The position numbers and the translations under genes were made by a program. A stretch of DNA of 35,027 nt from a virus. Below are positions 1 through 7,337 of this stretch, piece after piece. The notes below the pieces were generated by a model. The model was not told the origin of the DNA. It was given only the letters and a program-made list of their open reading frames with translations, and did no database searches. The stretch is from IMG/VR virus record IMGVR_UViG_3300026484_000162, positions 1 to 35,027 of that record, one strand, 5' to 3'. Position 1 is the first letter of the stretch, and every line of letters begins with the position of its first letter.

Positions 1-240
1 GAGAAAAGGCAATACAGTTCCTAAAATCTCATAGTACCAATGGAAGTAAAAGGGTTAATTGACTCTTTTAACTTTAGTAGTAACCATTTAGAAAGTTATC
101 TTACTGGTGGAAATTATAGCATACAAATAGTAAATAGATAAAAAACCCTACTAATAAAAAACCCTCTTAGAGTATCTATTGATTGTTGTTTTAATACATA
201 ATCAAATTTATATAACATAATTATTTATGTAATTTACACT
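1..240 (+). other. Window-edge region with the tail of a possible upstream gene
   Basis: One plus-strand frame is open from base 3 to a TGA at 60-62 and could be the last 19 codons of a gene outside the window. A second frame gives a 33-codon ORF from an ATG at 40 to a TAA at 139-141, without a convincing ribosome-binding site. Neither resembles anything I recognise. The rest is A/T-rich with two AAAAAACCCT repeats (about 140-166). I see no other gene before the promoter at 249. Confidence 0.3.
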
Positions 241-248
241 CTTAACTA

Positions 249-277
249 TTGACATTAAATATAAGTTAGTGTATAAT
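249..277 (+). promoter_or_regulatory. Consensus sigma70 promoter for the small HTH gene
   Basis: TTGACA at 249-254 and TATAAT at 272-277 are separated by exactly 17 bp, a perfect match to the housekeeping promoter consensus. Start of transcription is expected near 284, about 24 bp before the ATG at 308, and an AAAGGA ribosome-binding site lies just upstream of that ATG. Confidence 0.85.
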
Positions 278-307
278 TGGTAAGTTTAAAAGATAAAGGA
301 CTTTAAA

Positions 308-517
308 ATGGATTATGATAATTTTCTGAAGCTATTAAAAGAAGCAAATTTAACTAAAAGTGAATTTAGAGAGTTTACAAAAACCAAATTAGGTACTTAC
401 AACGGTTGGGGAACAGCTAGATTGGGGAAAAAAACCCCATCTTGGACTAGAAGTTGGCTCAAATTATATATCGATAACAAAAATAAAGATATTGTTATCG
501 AAGCCCTTAAAAGTTAA
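308..517 (+). CDS. Small HTH-like DNA-binding protein (copy A)
   Basis: This is a 69-residue basic protein with the layout of a short Cro/phage-repressor helix-turn-helix: a first helix (FLKLLKEANLTKSEF), a turn, a recognition-like segment around GTYNGWG, then PSWTRSWLKLYID. It is a paralogue of the minus-strand gene at 7066-7275. That gene has the same length and shares the NL(T/S)K.EF start, the NGW/NNW core and the PxW..SWL..YID C-terminal block. An AAAGGA ribosome-binding site and a perfect promoter precede it. The next gene starts 87 bp downstream in the same direction, so the two probably form one unit. The family is not one I can name. A regulatory role is inferred from the HTH-like pattern and small size. 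Confidence 0.7.
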   Translation: MDYDNFLKLLKEANLTKSEFREFTKTKLGTYNGWGTARLGKKTPSWTRSWLKLYIDNKNKDIVIEALKS

Positions 518-604
518 GATACTTTTTGCATTTTGTGGTGGCTTTTACAGCTTAAAAATCTACATCAAAAGATTTTTGATGTTATTATCTTAAAGGATAG
601 AAAA

Positions 605-979
605 ATGAAAGAAGTTAAATTTTTAGGAAATTCGTACAACAGAGAAGTAGATTTAGCAGAAGCATTGGCTACGATTGTTATGGAAGATTTAGTTGATGAG
701 GGTATTCAAATGTCAGTTATGTACCTTTCAAAAACTAATGAGATAGATGTTGAAGTGAGAGGATGGAATAATGGTGATTATATAAGTGTTTATAATGAAA
801 CTGGATTTAACAGTAACAACGAAATCACGAGAGAAACATTGTTTATTTTTACTGAAGAATATGCAGACGTTGAAGAGGGTGGCTATGACGACTATGAGCA
901 GTATATAGAAATAAATGCAGAAAGAATTATCAGTCAAATAGCTGAAAAATTAGAAGACTGTGAGAGTTTAAAAGATTAG
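605..979 (+). CDS. Hypothetical acidic protein downstream of small HTH gene
   Basis: The predicted protein has 124 residues. I start it at the ATG at 605 because AAAGGATAG lies just upstream. An in-frame ATG at 533 would add 24 residues with no ribosome-binding site. The sequence is strongly acidic in its second half (a run of E, D, Y around EEYADVEEGGYDDYEQ), with no signal peptide or membrane segment. I do not recognise the family. Placed behind the small HTH gene and ended by a perfect stem-loop, it looks like the second gene of an accessory (moron) unit inserted beside the head genes. An acidic, DNA-mimic or partner role is possible but unsupported. Confidence 0.6.
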   Translation: MKEVKFLGNSYNREVDLAEALATIVMEDLVDEGIQMSVMYLSKTNEIDVEVRGWNNGDYISVYNETGFNSNNEITRETLFIFTEEYADVEEGGYDDYEQYIEINAERIISQIAEKLEDCESLKD

Positions 980-984
980 TGCTT

Positions 985-1014
985 ATAAGATACATTTTAT
1001 TAAGTGTATCTTAT
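985..1014. terminator. Stem-loop between convergent genes
   Basis: ATAAGATACA (985-994) pairs perfectly with TGTATCTTAT (1005-1014) across a 10-nt loop. It lies between the stop of the plus-strand accessory gene at 979 and the stop of the minus-strand portal gene at 1021, where a bidirectional terminator is expected. There is no clear U-tract. Confidence 0.6.
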
Positions 1015-1020
1015 TAAGTG

Positions 1021-2292
1021 CTACTCTTTCCCCTCATCCTCCAACTCAGACACTATCTCATCAAATACATCAATTTCAATATTAGTCAAATCATTATTTA
1101 TAATTTGAGTAGCTTTTTGTTTAAAATAAGTTGGAGAGTTTATCAAGTCTTTCATCTCAGATAATATTTCTATCTCTTTGTTAATGTCTATGATAGAAAA
1201 AGTTTTAGGGTAGTTTATCTCAACTTCATTATTTACAGCTAGATACTTACAAACAACATCAAATACACGAGCTTCAAAATCTTCTAGTTTTGTAGCAAAT
1301 TTACTAAGTGATGAGTTTAAACCTTGAAACTTTATATCAAGTGCGATACCACTCTCTTTCGATTGAGAGGTGCTTAAATCATAACAAATATTACTTATCT
1401 GATTTTCAATAGCAGTTATTCTACTTTCATACAATTCAGCTGGTGCAGATGGTGGTGCTATAAACTCTGGTCGGTTCATATCTCTATCGTAAAAGATAGC
1501 ACTATCATTAGCTACTTTTATTTCACTATCTTCTGTATCGCCCTGAATAGTTAGTATAGGGAATGTTTGATAGCGAAGTATCTCATCTAGTTCACTATGC
1601 AGATTGTAGTGCCTTTTAGCTAGTTTTGCTACTTGTGTAAATTCGCCAACAGAGTTAAAATCGCCGTTTTCAGAAAAATACACAACAGGGCAAATCCCTA
1701 AGTTGTGTTCGCCACTTTCTAAAATTTTATTATCTTCATCTTGCACATTCCACGAAGTAGTATCATAGTATCTTATGATATTTGTTAACTCATCATCAAT
1801 GTATATACTATCACTAAACTTGATATACTCAAACTTACCAAATTTATCAAGTCGATATTCTGTAACTCTTGATGGATTTATATCCACAAAATAAGGCAAT
1901 ACACGATTATCTATCTGTTCTTTTAAATTAGCTGGTAACTCTTTGCTCATATCTATAAGAACAAGACCAACACCACGAACTTTGGCACGAGTTGAGAACT
2001 CATCCATAAATACATTTATATTGCTACCCTTATTATCGCAGTTATCTAGTATCTGAGACAAAAGGTTATTATTGACAGTTCTGATAGGTAGTTTCTTATA
2101 GATGTAGCCTACATAGCGATTAATCTTAGAAACTAAGATATTTGTGTAGTATGCTAACTCTTGTCTATCTTTGAACTTAGCATCATCTTCACGAACATAC
2201 TTTACTAAGTTGTTACCATTTAGATAACCCCCACTACCTAGAAATGCTTCATCGGCATCCTGCCATAATCTTTTACATACTTCAAATTCCAT
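1021..2292 (-). CDS. Phage portal protein
   Basis: A protein of 423 residues with the features of siphophage portals of the SPP1 gp6/DUF4055 type. An N-terminal YYTNILVSKINRYVGYIYKKLP segment corresponds to the anchor before the wing domain, a central beta-rich region follows (DINPSRVTEYRLDKFGKFEY), and the C-terminal half is helical and coiled. The portal forms the ring at one capsid vertex through which DNA enters, docks terminase and attaches the neck. It starts from an ATG preceded by AAAGG and overlaps the neck gene by 11 bp, the last of four leftward genes. Portal genes usually stand upstream of scaffold and capsid on the same strand. Here it is on the opposite strand and last in its operon. 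No terminase gene follows. Confidence 0.75.
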   Translation of the reverse strand: MEFEVCKRLWQDADEAFLGSGGYLNGNNLVKYVREDDAKFKDRQELAYYTNILVSKINRYVGYIYKKLPIRTVNNNLLSQILDNCDNKGSNINVFMDEFSTRAKVRGVGLVLIDMSKELPANLKEQIDNRVLPYFVDINPSRVTEYRLDKFGKFEYIKFSDSIYIDDELTNIIRYYDTTSWNVQDEDNKILESGEHNLGICPVVYFSENGDFNSVGEFTQVAKLAKRHYNLHSELDEILRYQTFPILTIQGDTEDSEIKVANDSAIFYDRDMNRPEFIAPPSAPAELYESRITAIENQISNICYDLSTSQSKESGIALDIKFQGLNSSLSKFATKLEDFEARVFDVVCKYLAVNNEVEINYPKTFSIIDINKEIEILSEMKDLINSPTYFKQKATQIINNDLTNIEIDVFDEIVSELEDEGKE

Positions 2293-2722
2293 TTAGTAAC
2301 CTTTTTACATTGTTGAATGTTGTGTTTAGTGCTTTATCCATAAAATTATCGCCTTTGTAACCCTTATGTTCCACTCTTTTAGCAAAGTGAAACTTACCCC
2401 ACATAAGAACTTTTTTATCTTTTGGTACGATAGTGTGGGGTTTAGTACCAAATAAAACAAATATCGCATAATTAACTTTACGACCTTTAAAGTCTACTAG
2501 CATATTTGCATCATCTATCCAAACTATACCAGCTTGACCCTTTACACGGTGTTTTATGTTTGTTTCCATTACACCAGTATCACGATGTTTTTTTGCTAAC
2601 TTTTTAACAGTTTTATAAGTAGCAGTTGTTAGCACTTGTATAGACTTTTTAGCCTTTGCTTCACTTATATCATCAAGAGTTTTAAAAGTATCTTCTATAC
2701 TTGACATCTTGATACTAAGCAT
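2282..2722 (-). CDS. HK97 gp10-like neck/head-tail joining protein
   Basis: The product has 146 residues. The HK97-gp10 family signature is clear: YAIFVLFGTKPHTIVPK, then LMWGK.HFAKRVEHKGYKGDNFMDKAL near the C-terminus, matching the family pattern Y.xFVxxGTxPHxI.PK and HPGxKGxxFMxxA. Proteins of this family sit at the head-tail interface (head closure or tail completion). The start codon overlaps the stop of the upstream tail-terminator gene (TAATG), so translation is probably coupled. An internal ATG at codon 6 is a possible alternative start but lacks a ribosome-binding site. Confidence 0.8.
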   Translation of the reverse strand: MLSIKMSSIEDTFKTLDDISEAKAKKSIQVLTTATYKTVKKLAKKHRDTGVMETNIKHRVKGQAGIVWIDDANMLVDFKGRKVNYAIFVLFGTKPHTIVPKDKKVLMWGKFHFAKRVEHKGYKGDNFMDKALNTTFNNVKRLLNGI

Positions 2723-3093
2723 TAGTTAAGACCTAAATGTGTTATGTTAAATCTTACTATTCCAGCTTTTAGAGACTTTAGCATATCTTCATCCATTATC
2801 GTATCTAAATGCAAAGTACGATATGGGATGCAGTTCATACTATCTTTGATGGTTTTTTCAAGTGCATAAAACTCTTGATAAAGTGTTTCTATATCGTTTT
2901 TCAAATCAAATGCTACGACAATTTGAACTGTTAGAGTTTCAGTATTTCCAAATGCTTCACTACCCTCTGGAACTATGCGAACAAGTGGGCAGTTACTAGA
3001 TACATCAGCACCTTTTTCAAAACCTATTTTTAATGATTTGATAGTATCTATCTTAGAGAGTTCATTTTTTATGGTTTGTAATACTTCAAACAT
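2722..3093 (-). CDS. Probable tail terminator / neck protein (gpU-like)
   Basis: This 123-residue alpha/beta protein (FEVLQTIKNELSKIDTIKSLKIG, then a VRIVPEGSEAFG strand region, then a helix and a C-terminal beta strand FNITHLGL) resembles small phage tail-terminator or tail-completion proteins in size and order of elements. The call rests mainly on its place between the connector-like gene and the gp10-like neck gene, where tail terminators usually sit. Coupled start and stop with both neighbours. A different neck role cannot be excluded. Confidence 0.5.
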   Translation of the reverse strand: MFEVLQTIKNELSKIDTIKSLKIGFEKGADVSSNCPLVRIVPEGSEAFGNTETLTVQIVVAFDLKNDIETLYQEFYALEKTIKDSMNCIPYRTLHLDTIMDEDMLKSLKAGIVRFNITHLGLN

Positions 3094-3094
3094 A

Positions 3095-3400
3095 TTAACC
3101 CCTTACCAGTTTAACAGATTTAACAGATGGTTTAGTATCTACTGTACTAGAACTTTGTAACTCTTTTAGTAAGGTGTTGTATTCATTTAACAATATTGTA
3201 TATTTTTTATCTATCCCCTCAGCTTCATAGTTCATCTTTGCTAGTTGAATATACACATTTAAGATAACTAACTTTTCAAAGAAAAACATATCTGTAATGT
3301 TCATTTTATCTATCTCTTTGATAGCAGTATCTTCAATTCTTGTTAGTTTTTCATCATCTATATTTTTAGTTAAAAACTCATCTTCATAGTTATATTGCAT
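3095..3400 (-). CDS. Putative head-tail connector, first gene of leftward head operon
   Basis: A 101-residue, mostly helical acidic protein (IEDTAIKEIDKMN and a long helix LVILNVYIQLAKMNYEAEG) with an unstructured Ser/Thr-rich basic tail. Small helical proteins at this point of head modules are usually gp6/gp15-type connectors that extend the portal. No specific motif proves it. An AAAAAAGG ribosome-binding site precedes the ATG. The divergent promoter region at 3401-3507 separates it from the rightward scaffold gene. Confidence 0.45.
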   Translation of the reverse strand: MQYNYEDEFLTKNIDDEKLTRIEDTAIKEIDKMNITDMFFFEKLVILNVYIQLAKMNYEAEGIDKKYTILLNEYNTLLKELQSSSTVDTKPSVKSVKLVRG

Positions 3401-3445
3401 CTCTTATACCTTTTTTAAAAATTATATTTTTAAACTTCTGTATTC

Positions 3446-3463
3446 TTTGACAAATATGTCAAA
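3446..3463. promoter_or_regulatory. Perfect palindrome in the divergent head-operon promoter region
   Basis: TTTGACA (3446-3452) and TGTCAAA (3457-3463) form a 7-bp perfect inverted repeat around AATA. It lies midway between the divergent connector (minus) and scaffold (plus) genes, so it is a candidate operator or activator site for both late operons. A minus-strand TATAAT (3428-3423) follows toward the leftward genes. Each arm also reads as a -35-like TTGACA. The binding protein is unknown. Confidence 0.5.
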
Positions 3464-3507
3464 TGTTTTGTTTTACACTTCTTTAAATCTAAAAGTGGAG
3501 ACTGAGG

Positions 3508-4122
3508 ATGTTTAAAAAAGTAAGTGAGTTACTTAATAATGGTTCGATTAATGAAGAAGTTGCAAAAGCACTAGATGCTGAGATACAAGCAGAACTTACA
3601 AAGTTAAGAGATGAAAGTGCTAGTTGGAGAGTCAAACACAAAGAGTTACAAGACACTTTTAACGAAGTATCTGAGAGTAAAAAGCAGTTAGAAACTCAAG
3701 TAGCAGGGCTTGATGAAAAGATAGCTAAGGCTAAAGAAGATGGCAAAGCTGAGTTAGTGAAGTCGTTGGAAACTGAAAAAGCTGAAAAAAATGAGTTGGT
3801 TAAAAAGTTTAATGATATGGAGATGTCAAACAAAAACTTAAAGATTGAAAACTCATTAAATAAAGCACTTGGTGGGTATGAACTTATAGACAACGACATA
3901 GTATCGCAAGTGTTAAAAGCTGATTTGGATGTAAAAGATGATGGTAATGTATCTTTTAAAGATGGCAAGTCATTAGAAGATGGTCTAAAAGGTTTTTTTG
4001 AAGCTAAACCACATTTATTAAAACCTAAAGGTAATGGTGGAAGTGGTGCAGAAGATAACAATAGTGGATTTGCTAAAGATAGCTTAACAGCTCAAAAGTT
4101 AGCAATGTTAAATAATAGATAA
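3508..4122 (+). CDS. Phage scaffolding protein (GP20-like)
   Basis: A protein of 204 residues: a short N-terminal segment, a long charged coiled coil (about residues 25-110, rich in K, E, L), then a folded-looking C-terminal part (GGYELIDNDIVSQVLKADL) and a Gly/Asn-rich linker. This matches phage minor structural GP20/scaffold proteins, which assemble inside the procapsid, guide capsid lattice formation and leave or are cleaved. It lies 10 bp upstream of the major capsid gene, the usual position. Start ATG at 3508 follows GGAGACTGAGG. Confidence 0.8.
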   Translation: MFKKVSELLNNGSINEEVAKALDAEIQAELTKLRDESASWRVKHKELQDTFNEVSESKKQLETQVAGLDEKIAKAKEDGKAELVKSLETEKAEKNELVKKFNDMEMSNKNLKIENSLNKALGGYELIDNDIVSQVLKADLDVKDDGNVSFKDGKSLEDGLKGFFEAKPHLLKPKGNGGSGAEDNNSGFAKDSLTAQKLAMLNNR

Positions 4123-4132
4123 AGGTTAAAAA

Positions 4133-5128
4133 ATGGCAAAAGTAAAGATAGAGGATTTATTTGTAGCTGAATTATGGTCTAGTGATGATTTCTTACTAGC
4201 ACCAGAGATGCAAAATGTTTTAAGTAGTGGGTTATTAGTACAAGATACAAAGCTTCAAAAATTGGTAAATGCAAGTGAAGCAGGTACTAGATTTGAGTTA
4301 CCATACATAGATGAGCCTGATTATTCAGAGCCTGAGGGTATGGATGATAGTGATGATGAACTAACTACTAAGAAAATAGCATGGAACAATATGTTTGCTA
4401 CTGTTGGTATGTATAGTAACTCTTATGGTTTTGCACATATGGCACAAGCAATAGGTAGAGATAGCGACCCAGCGACTGTTATAAGAGATATTATCGGTAA
4501 CTATTGGGCTAGAGATTTACAAAATCGTATGATAGCTGGTGTTGTTGGTCTAAGTGCAAAAGCTGGAGCAGATTTAACACTAGATGTAGCAGATGATAGT
4601 GAAGATGGTGCTGATGTAACTTTAGAGAGTGCAATTATTGTAGATGGTATCTCTTTACTTGGAGATATGCAAGATAAATTCTCAACTATGTTTATTCACT
4701 CTAAAGTTTATGGAGATTTGAAAAAAGCAAATCTTATTCAGACTATACAGCCTACAACACAAGGTGCTAAACCTATTGAGATGTATGGTAATTATAAGAT
4801 TGTAGTAAATGACTTAATGCCAGTAGAACAAGGTGATAACAAGAAAAAATATACAACTCTTATCGCTCAAAATGGTATGTTTGCTTATGCAGATAAAGCA
4901 CTAGGTAAAGAGATGCCACCATTGGAAATACATCGTAACCCATTAAGTGGACATGGTGCAGGTGATAGCAAAATCATTAGTCGTAAAGGTTTACTGCTTC
5001 ATCCTATCGGTTGGAGTTATGAAAAAACAGCACCAAATCCTACTTTAGCAGATTTAAAAGCAAGTGCAAGTTGGAAAATGAAATTTAAACCAAAACAACA
5101 AAGATTTGTTGCAATAATTACAAACTAA
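4133..5128 (+). CDS. Major capsid protein
   Basis: The protein has 331 residues and the character of HK97-fold coat proteins of the P22/phi-like coat group. An N-terminal arm (DLFVAELWSSDDFLLAPEMQ) leads into an E-loop-like strand region (GTRFELPYIDEPDYSEPEGM), then the long spine-helix region (DPATVIRDIIGNYWARDLQ), and then A-domain strands such as MFIHSKVYGDLKKANLI and IVVNDLMPV. It would form the capsid shell. It directly follows the scaffold gene and precedes the tail-tube gene by 10 bp. No protease gene is seen, so maturation may not need head-protease cleavage. Confidence 0.85.
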   Translation: MAKVKIEDLFVAELWSSDDFLLAPEMQNVLSSGLLVQDTKLQKLVNASEAGTRFELPYIDEPDYSEPEGMDDSDDELTTKKIAWNNMFATVGMYSNSYGFAHMAQAIGRDSDPATVIRDIIGNYWARDLQNRMIAGVVGLSAKAGADLTLDVADDSEDGADVTLESAIIVDGISLLGDMQDKFSTMFIHSKVYGDLKKANLIQTIQPTTQGAKPIEMYGNYKIVVNDLMPVEQGDNKKKYTTLIAQNGMFAYADKALGKEMPPLEIHRNPLSGHGAGDSKIISRKGLLLHPIGWSYEKTAPNPTLADLKASASWKMKFKPKQQRFVAIITN

Positions 5129-5138
5129 GGGGTAAAAA

Positions 5139-6146
5139 ATGGTAAATAGAAATTTTACAGACAATTTCAATCTAAGTGGTGGAGAGTTATTCTTCAAAAT
5201 GAAAGGTGAGGATAACTTCTCATACTTTGGTGCAACAAATGAGTTTAAGATTAACTTCAAATCTTCAACAGTTGAACATAAAAATAGTGAAACAGCTACA
5301 CTTGTTACAGATATGGAAGTTACTAAAGAGGTTGAAGCATCTCTTAGTTTTACTACAGAAGATTTAAACAAAAATGCTTTAGCAATGGCTTTCAGTGGTA
5401 AAAGTGCAGATACTACACAAACAGCAGGTAATGCTACAGATGAAGTTTTTACAGCAGTTAAAAGTAAAAGTATTTATGATTTAGCAGTTGATGGTGTTCG
5501 TAAAGTAAAAGTTTCAGATGTTGTAGTTTATAGTGAAGAAACTCTAAACTTAAATAAAGCATTTGCAGAAGTACAGCTTGAAACTGATTACAGTTTAGAG
5601 AGAACTAATGTAACTGATGTAGTTGTTAAGTATGATGATGACGATGATAGTTCAACAGAAGATGCTACAGCTACTTTAGATACTGATTATAACTTAGATG
5701 CTGAAACAGGTGTTATCACAATCATTGATAATGATGTTTTAAAAGGTAAAGATATTTCAGTAACTTACAAAGCTATTGAAAAAACAGATGCTATTGTAGA
5801 TACTGATTACTCAGTAAATGAAGAGTTTGGAACTATTGAGATAGCAGATAATGGTGCTTTAGATGGTAAAGATATAAAAGTAAGTTTTGCTTATGCAGAG
5901 GTTGCACTTACTAACTTCTCTAGTCTTGATGAAACTTCAAGAGAGTTTACACTTAGATTCGTTTCGGCTAATGCTACTGGTAAATCTAAAGAGACTACAG
6001 TTCATCGTGTTAAACTTTCACTAAATGGGGACTACAGCCTTAAAGATTTAGAAAAGTTTACTTCACTTTCTTTCAATGGTAAAGTGCTACTTGATAGTTC
6101 AAAACCAGAGGGTAAACAGTTTGTAGAAACTGTTATGATAGGCTAG
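5139..6146 (+). CDS. Major tail tube protein with a duplicated beta module
   Basis: The product has 335 residues. Position between capsid and tail-assembly chaperone, and a start FNLSGGELFFKMKGEDNFSYFG followed by a VTKEVEASLSFTTEDLN segment, fit a siphophage tail tube subunit. The C-terminal part (FTLRFVSANATGKSK..VHRVKLSLNGDYSL) closes the tube fold. Between them lies an insertion with two copies of a roughly 32-residue module at residues 181-212 and 221-252. Both begin DTDY, have a GxIxI strand and a L.GKDI.V strand, and the insertion also contains a run of Asp (about 166-170). The insertion probably forms an Ig-like decoration on the outer face of the tail. Confidence 0.7.
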   Translation: MVNRNFTDNFNLSGGELFFKMKGEDNFSYFGATNEFKINFKSSTVEHKNSETATLVTDMEVTKEVEASLSFTTEDLNKNALAMAFSGKSADTTQTAGNATDEVFTAVKSKSIYDLAVDGVRKVKVSDVVVYSEETLNLNKAFAEVQLETDYSLERTNVTDVVVKYDDDDDSSTEDATATLDTDYNLDAETGVITIIDNDVLKGKDISVTYKAIEKTDAIVDTDYSVNEEFGTIEIADNGALDGKDIKVSFAYAEVALTNFSSLDETSREFTLRFVSANATGKSKETTVHRVKLSLNGDYSLKDLEKFTSLSFNGKVLLDSSKPEGKQFVETVMIG

Positions 6147-6149
6147 TAG

Positions 6150-6413
6150 ATGAGTTTATTTGTAAAAACTGAAACTATCACAATAGATGATACAGAGATT
6201 ACAATTAGAGAGTTAGGGGTAGATTATCTACTTCTATCTGAAACACAAAAAGCTAACACTAAAGAGGTGTTAGAGATGCATACATCACTATCTAAAGATG
6301 AGATAAACAGCTTAACTATAAGTGCATTTCAAACTATTTTAGATGCTTTCTATAAGCTAAATGATGAACATTTTAGTCCTAAAGATAACAATAGCGACAA
6401 ACCCCCAAAGTAA
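6150..6413 (+). CDS. Tail assembly chaperone, short form (gpG-like)
   Basis: Predicted product: 87 residues. Small acidic alpha/beta protein located between tail tube and tape measure, the conserved site of the tail-assembly chaperone pair (lambda G and G-T). It starts 4 bp after the tail tube stop. The frame ends in CCA AAG TAA, so the slippery heptamer C CCA AAG (6404-6410) sits directly before the stop. Most ribosomes would end here, giving the short form. Confidence 0.75.
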   Translation: MSLFVKTETITIDDTEITIRELGVDYLLLSETQKANTKEVLEMHTSLSKDEINSLTISAFQTILDAFYKLNDEHFSPKDNNSDKPPK

Positions 6414-6643
6414 AGGGGCTTGTCGCATTACTTATTCAGAATAACCACACACAAGCCCACACATACGGTCTAACTTTTTTTAAAGAAGCACTTGAACAGA
6501 TACATCATGAGAAACAAGAGAGTATTAAAAATATAAGTATTGCTTTAAGAGTAGCACGATTTGCTGATGATGAAGAGTTTAGGGAGTTTGTGAATCCTCC
6601 TGAAGATGTTGTAGTTGCTGATGATGAGTTGGTAAGTTTTTAA
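6150..6643 (+). CDS. Tail assembly chaperone, -1 frameshift fusion (gpG-T-like)
   Basis: Slippage by -1 on C CCA AAG (6404-6410) moves the ribosome to a frame that continues GTA AAG GGG and stays open for 77 codons to a TAA at 6641-6643, giving a fusion of about 164 residues. Both tRNAs can re-pair well (CCA to CCC, AAG to AAA). The pattern is the same as lambda's G GGA AAG. The extension (KGLVALLIQNNHTQAHTYG, then a helical acidic tail) has no start codon of its own near its beginning, which supports frameshift expression. In the known system the fusion binds the tape measure and tube subunits. The second frame alone covers 6410-6643. Confidence 0.8.
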
Positions 6644-6668
6644 AGTGGTGGAAAACCCCCACTTTAAA
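6639..6668. terminator. Long stem-loop between convergent genes
   Basis: The segments 6639-6651 and 6656-6668 pair at 12 of 13 positions around an AAAA loop (TTTAAAGTGGTGG against CCCCCACTTTAAA). It covers the stop of the chaperone fusion and reaches the end of the leftward gene at 6664. It probably ends transcription from one or both sides. The U-tract is weak. Confidence 0.55.
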
Positions 6669-7026
6669 AACCAATTAAATTAGGAACTTTACCTATACTT
6701 ACTCTTACAATTTCATCATCACTTTTTCTTGCTTTAAAAGTTGTATTAATCTTTGGAAGATATGCTATCCAGTATTTATTATTTGTACCTTTTAATGTTT
6801 GTGGATTACCATATTCAGACCATTTCTCATAAGGAACATATTGACCAACAAACAAATACTTTTCATTGCTAATTTTTTGTTGATTTTCCACACTATAATA
6901 ATTCAAGTTTAAAGCCCACATAAAAAAAGTTGGAACATAAACAACAATAGTCAAACTTATTACAACTTGTAATATCCAACTTAAACCTAAGAATCTTTTT
7001 AATAACACTTTAAAAAATGCTTTCAT
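6664..7026 (-). CDS. Hypothetical single-pass membrane protein (accessory)
   Basis: This gene gives 120 residues. A basic N-terminus (MKAFFKVLLKRFLG) is followed by one hydrophobic segment at about residues 17-40, and then a soluble domain with several Tyr and Trp (YVPYEKWSEYGNP, NKYWIAYLP). Topology suggests the C-terminal domain faces the periplasm. I do not recognise the family. It lies downstream of the small HTH gene at 7066-7275 on the same strand, in an insertion that interrupts the usual chaperone-to-tape-measure order. It is therefore likely an accessory gene, perhaps expressed in the lysogen and acting at the envelope. Confidence 0.55.
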   Translation of the reverse strand: MKAFFKVLLKRFLGLSWILQVVISLTIVVYVPTFFMWALNLNYYSVENQQKISNEKYLFVGQYVPYEKWSEYGNPQTLKGTNNKYWIAYLPKINTTFKARKSDDEIVRVSIGKVPNLIGF

Positions 7027-7065
7027 TGAAACCTTTTGAAATAAAATTTAACAATTATACAATAA

Positions 7066-7275
7066 TTATATTTCATCTTTTATTATATTCTTAATATTAT
7101 CAAATTTCTTTTTATCTATGTAGTTTTGTAGCCAACTTTTTACCCAAGGTGGAACAGGTCTATTTTCATCATTCCAATTATTTACAGTGTTATATGAAAT
7201 ATTTGATAAATTTGCAAATTCTTTTTTACTTAAATTTATATCTTTTAATGTTTTTGTAAAATCTTCTTTTTTCAT
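7066..7275 (-). CDS. Small HTH-like DNA-binding protein (copy B)
   Basis: A 69-residue paralogue of the gene at 308-517. It reads as an HTH: FTKTLKDINLSKKEFANLSN, the turn, then ISYNTVNNWN as the recognition helix, then PPWVKSWLQNYIDKK. The match to phage-type HTH proteins that bind operators through a T-V-N-N-W helix is better here than in copy A. It is transcribed away from the antirepressor gene at 7445, and the intergenic region holds several repeats that could be its operators. Likely an autoregulated repressor of the inserted cassette. Confidence 0.7.
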   Translation of the reverse strand: MKKEDFTKTLKDINLSKKEFANLSNISYNTVNNWNDENRPVPPWVKSWLQNYIDKKKFDNIKNIIKDEI

Positions 7276-7296
7276 TGTTTTAAGCCCTAATCTTAG

Positions 7297-7320
7297 TCAT
7301 TTGCCCAAAAAGTCAAATGA
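7297..7320. promoter_or_regulatory. Inverted repeat upstream of small HTH gene
   Basis: TCATTTG (7297-7303) and CAAATGA (7314-7320) are a perfect inverted repeat with a 10-bp spacer. The repeat lies in the leader between a minus-strand extended -10 box (TGATATAAT, TATAAT at 7353-7348) and the HTH start at 7275. Candidate autoregulatory operator. Confidence 0.4.
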
Positions 7321-7337
7321 GTTATTTTATATCTATT

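Noticed and set aside
728-937. A minus-strand ORF inside the gene at 605-979.
   Set aside because: Shadow frame, no start signal, overlaps a better supported gene completely.
3696-4061. A minus-strand ORF in the scaffold gene.
   Set aside because: Shadow of a coiled-coil gene with no ribosome-binding site.
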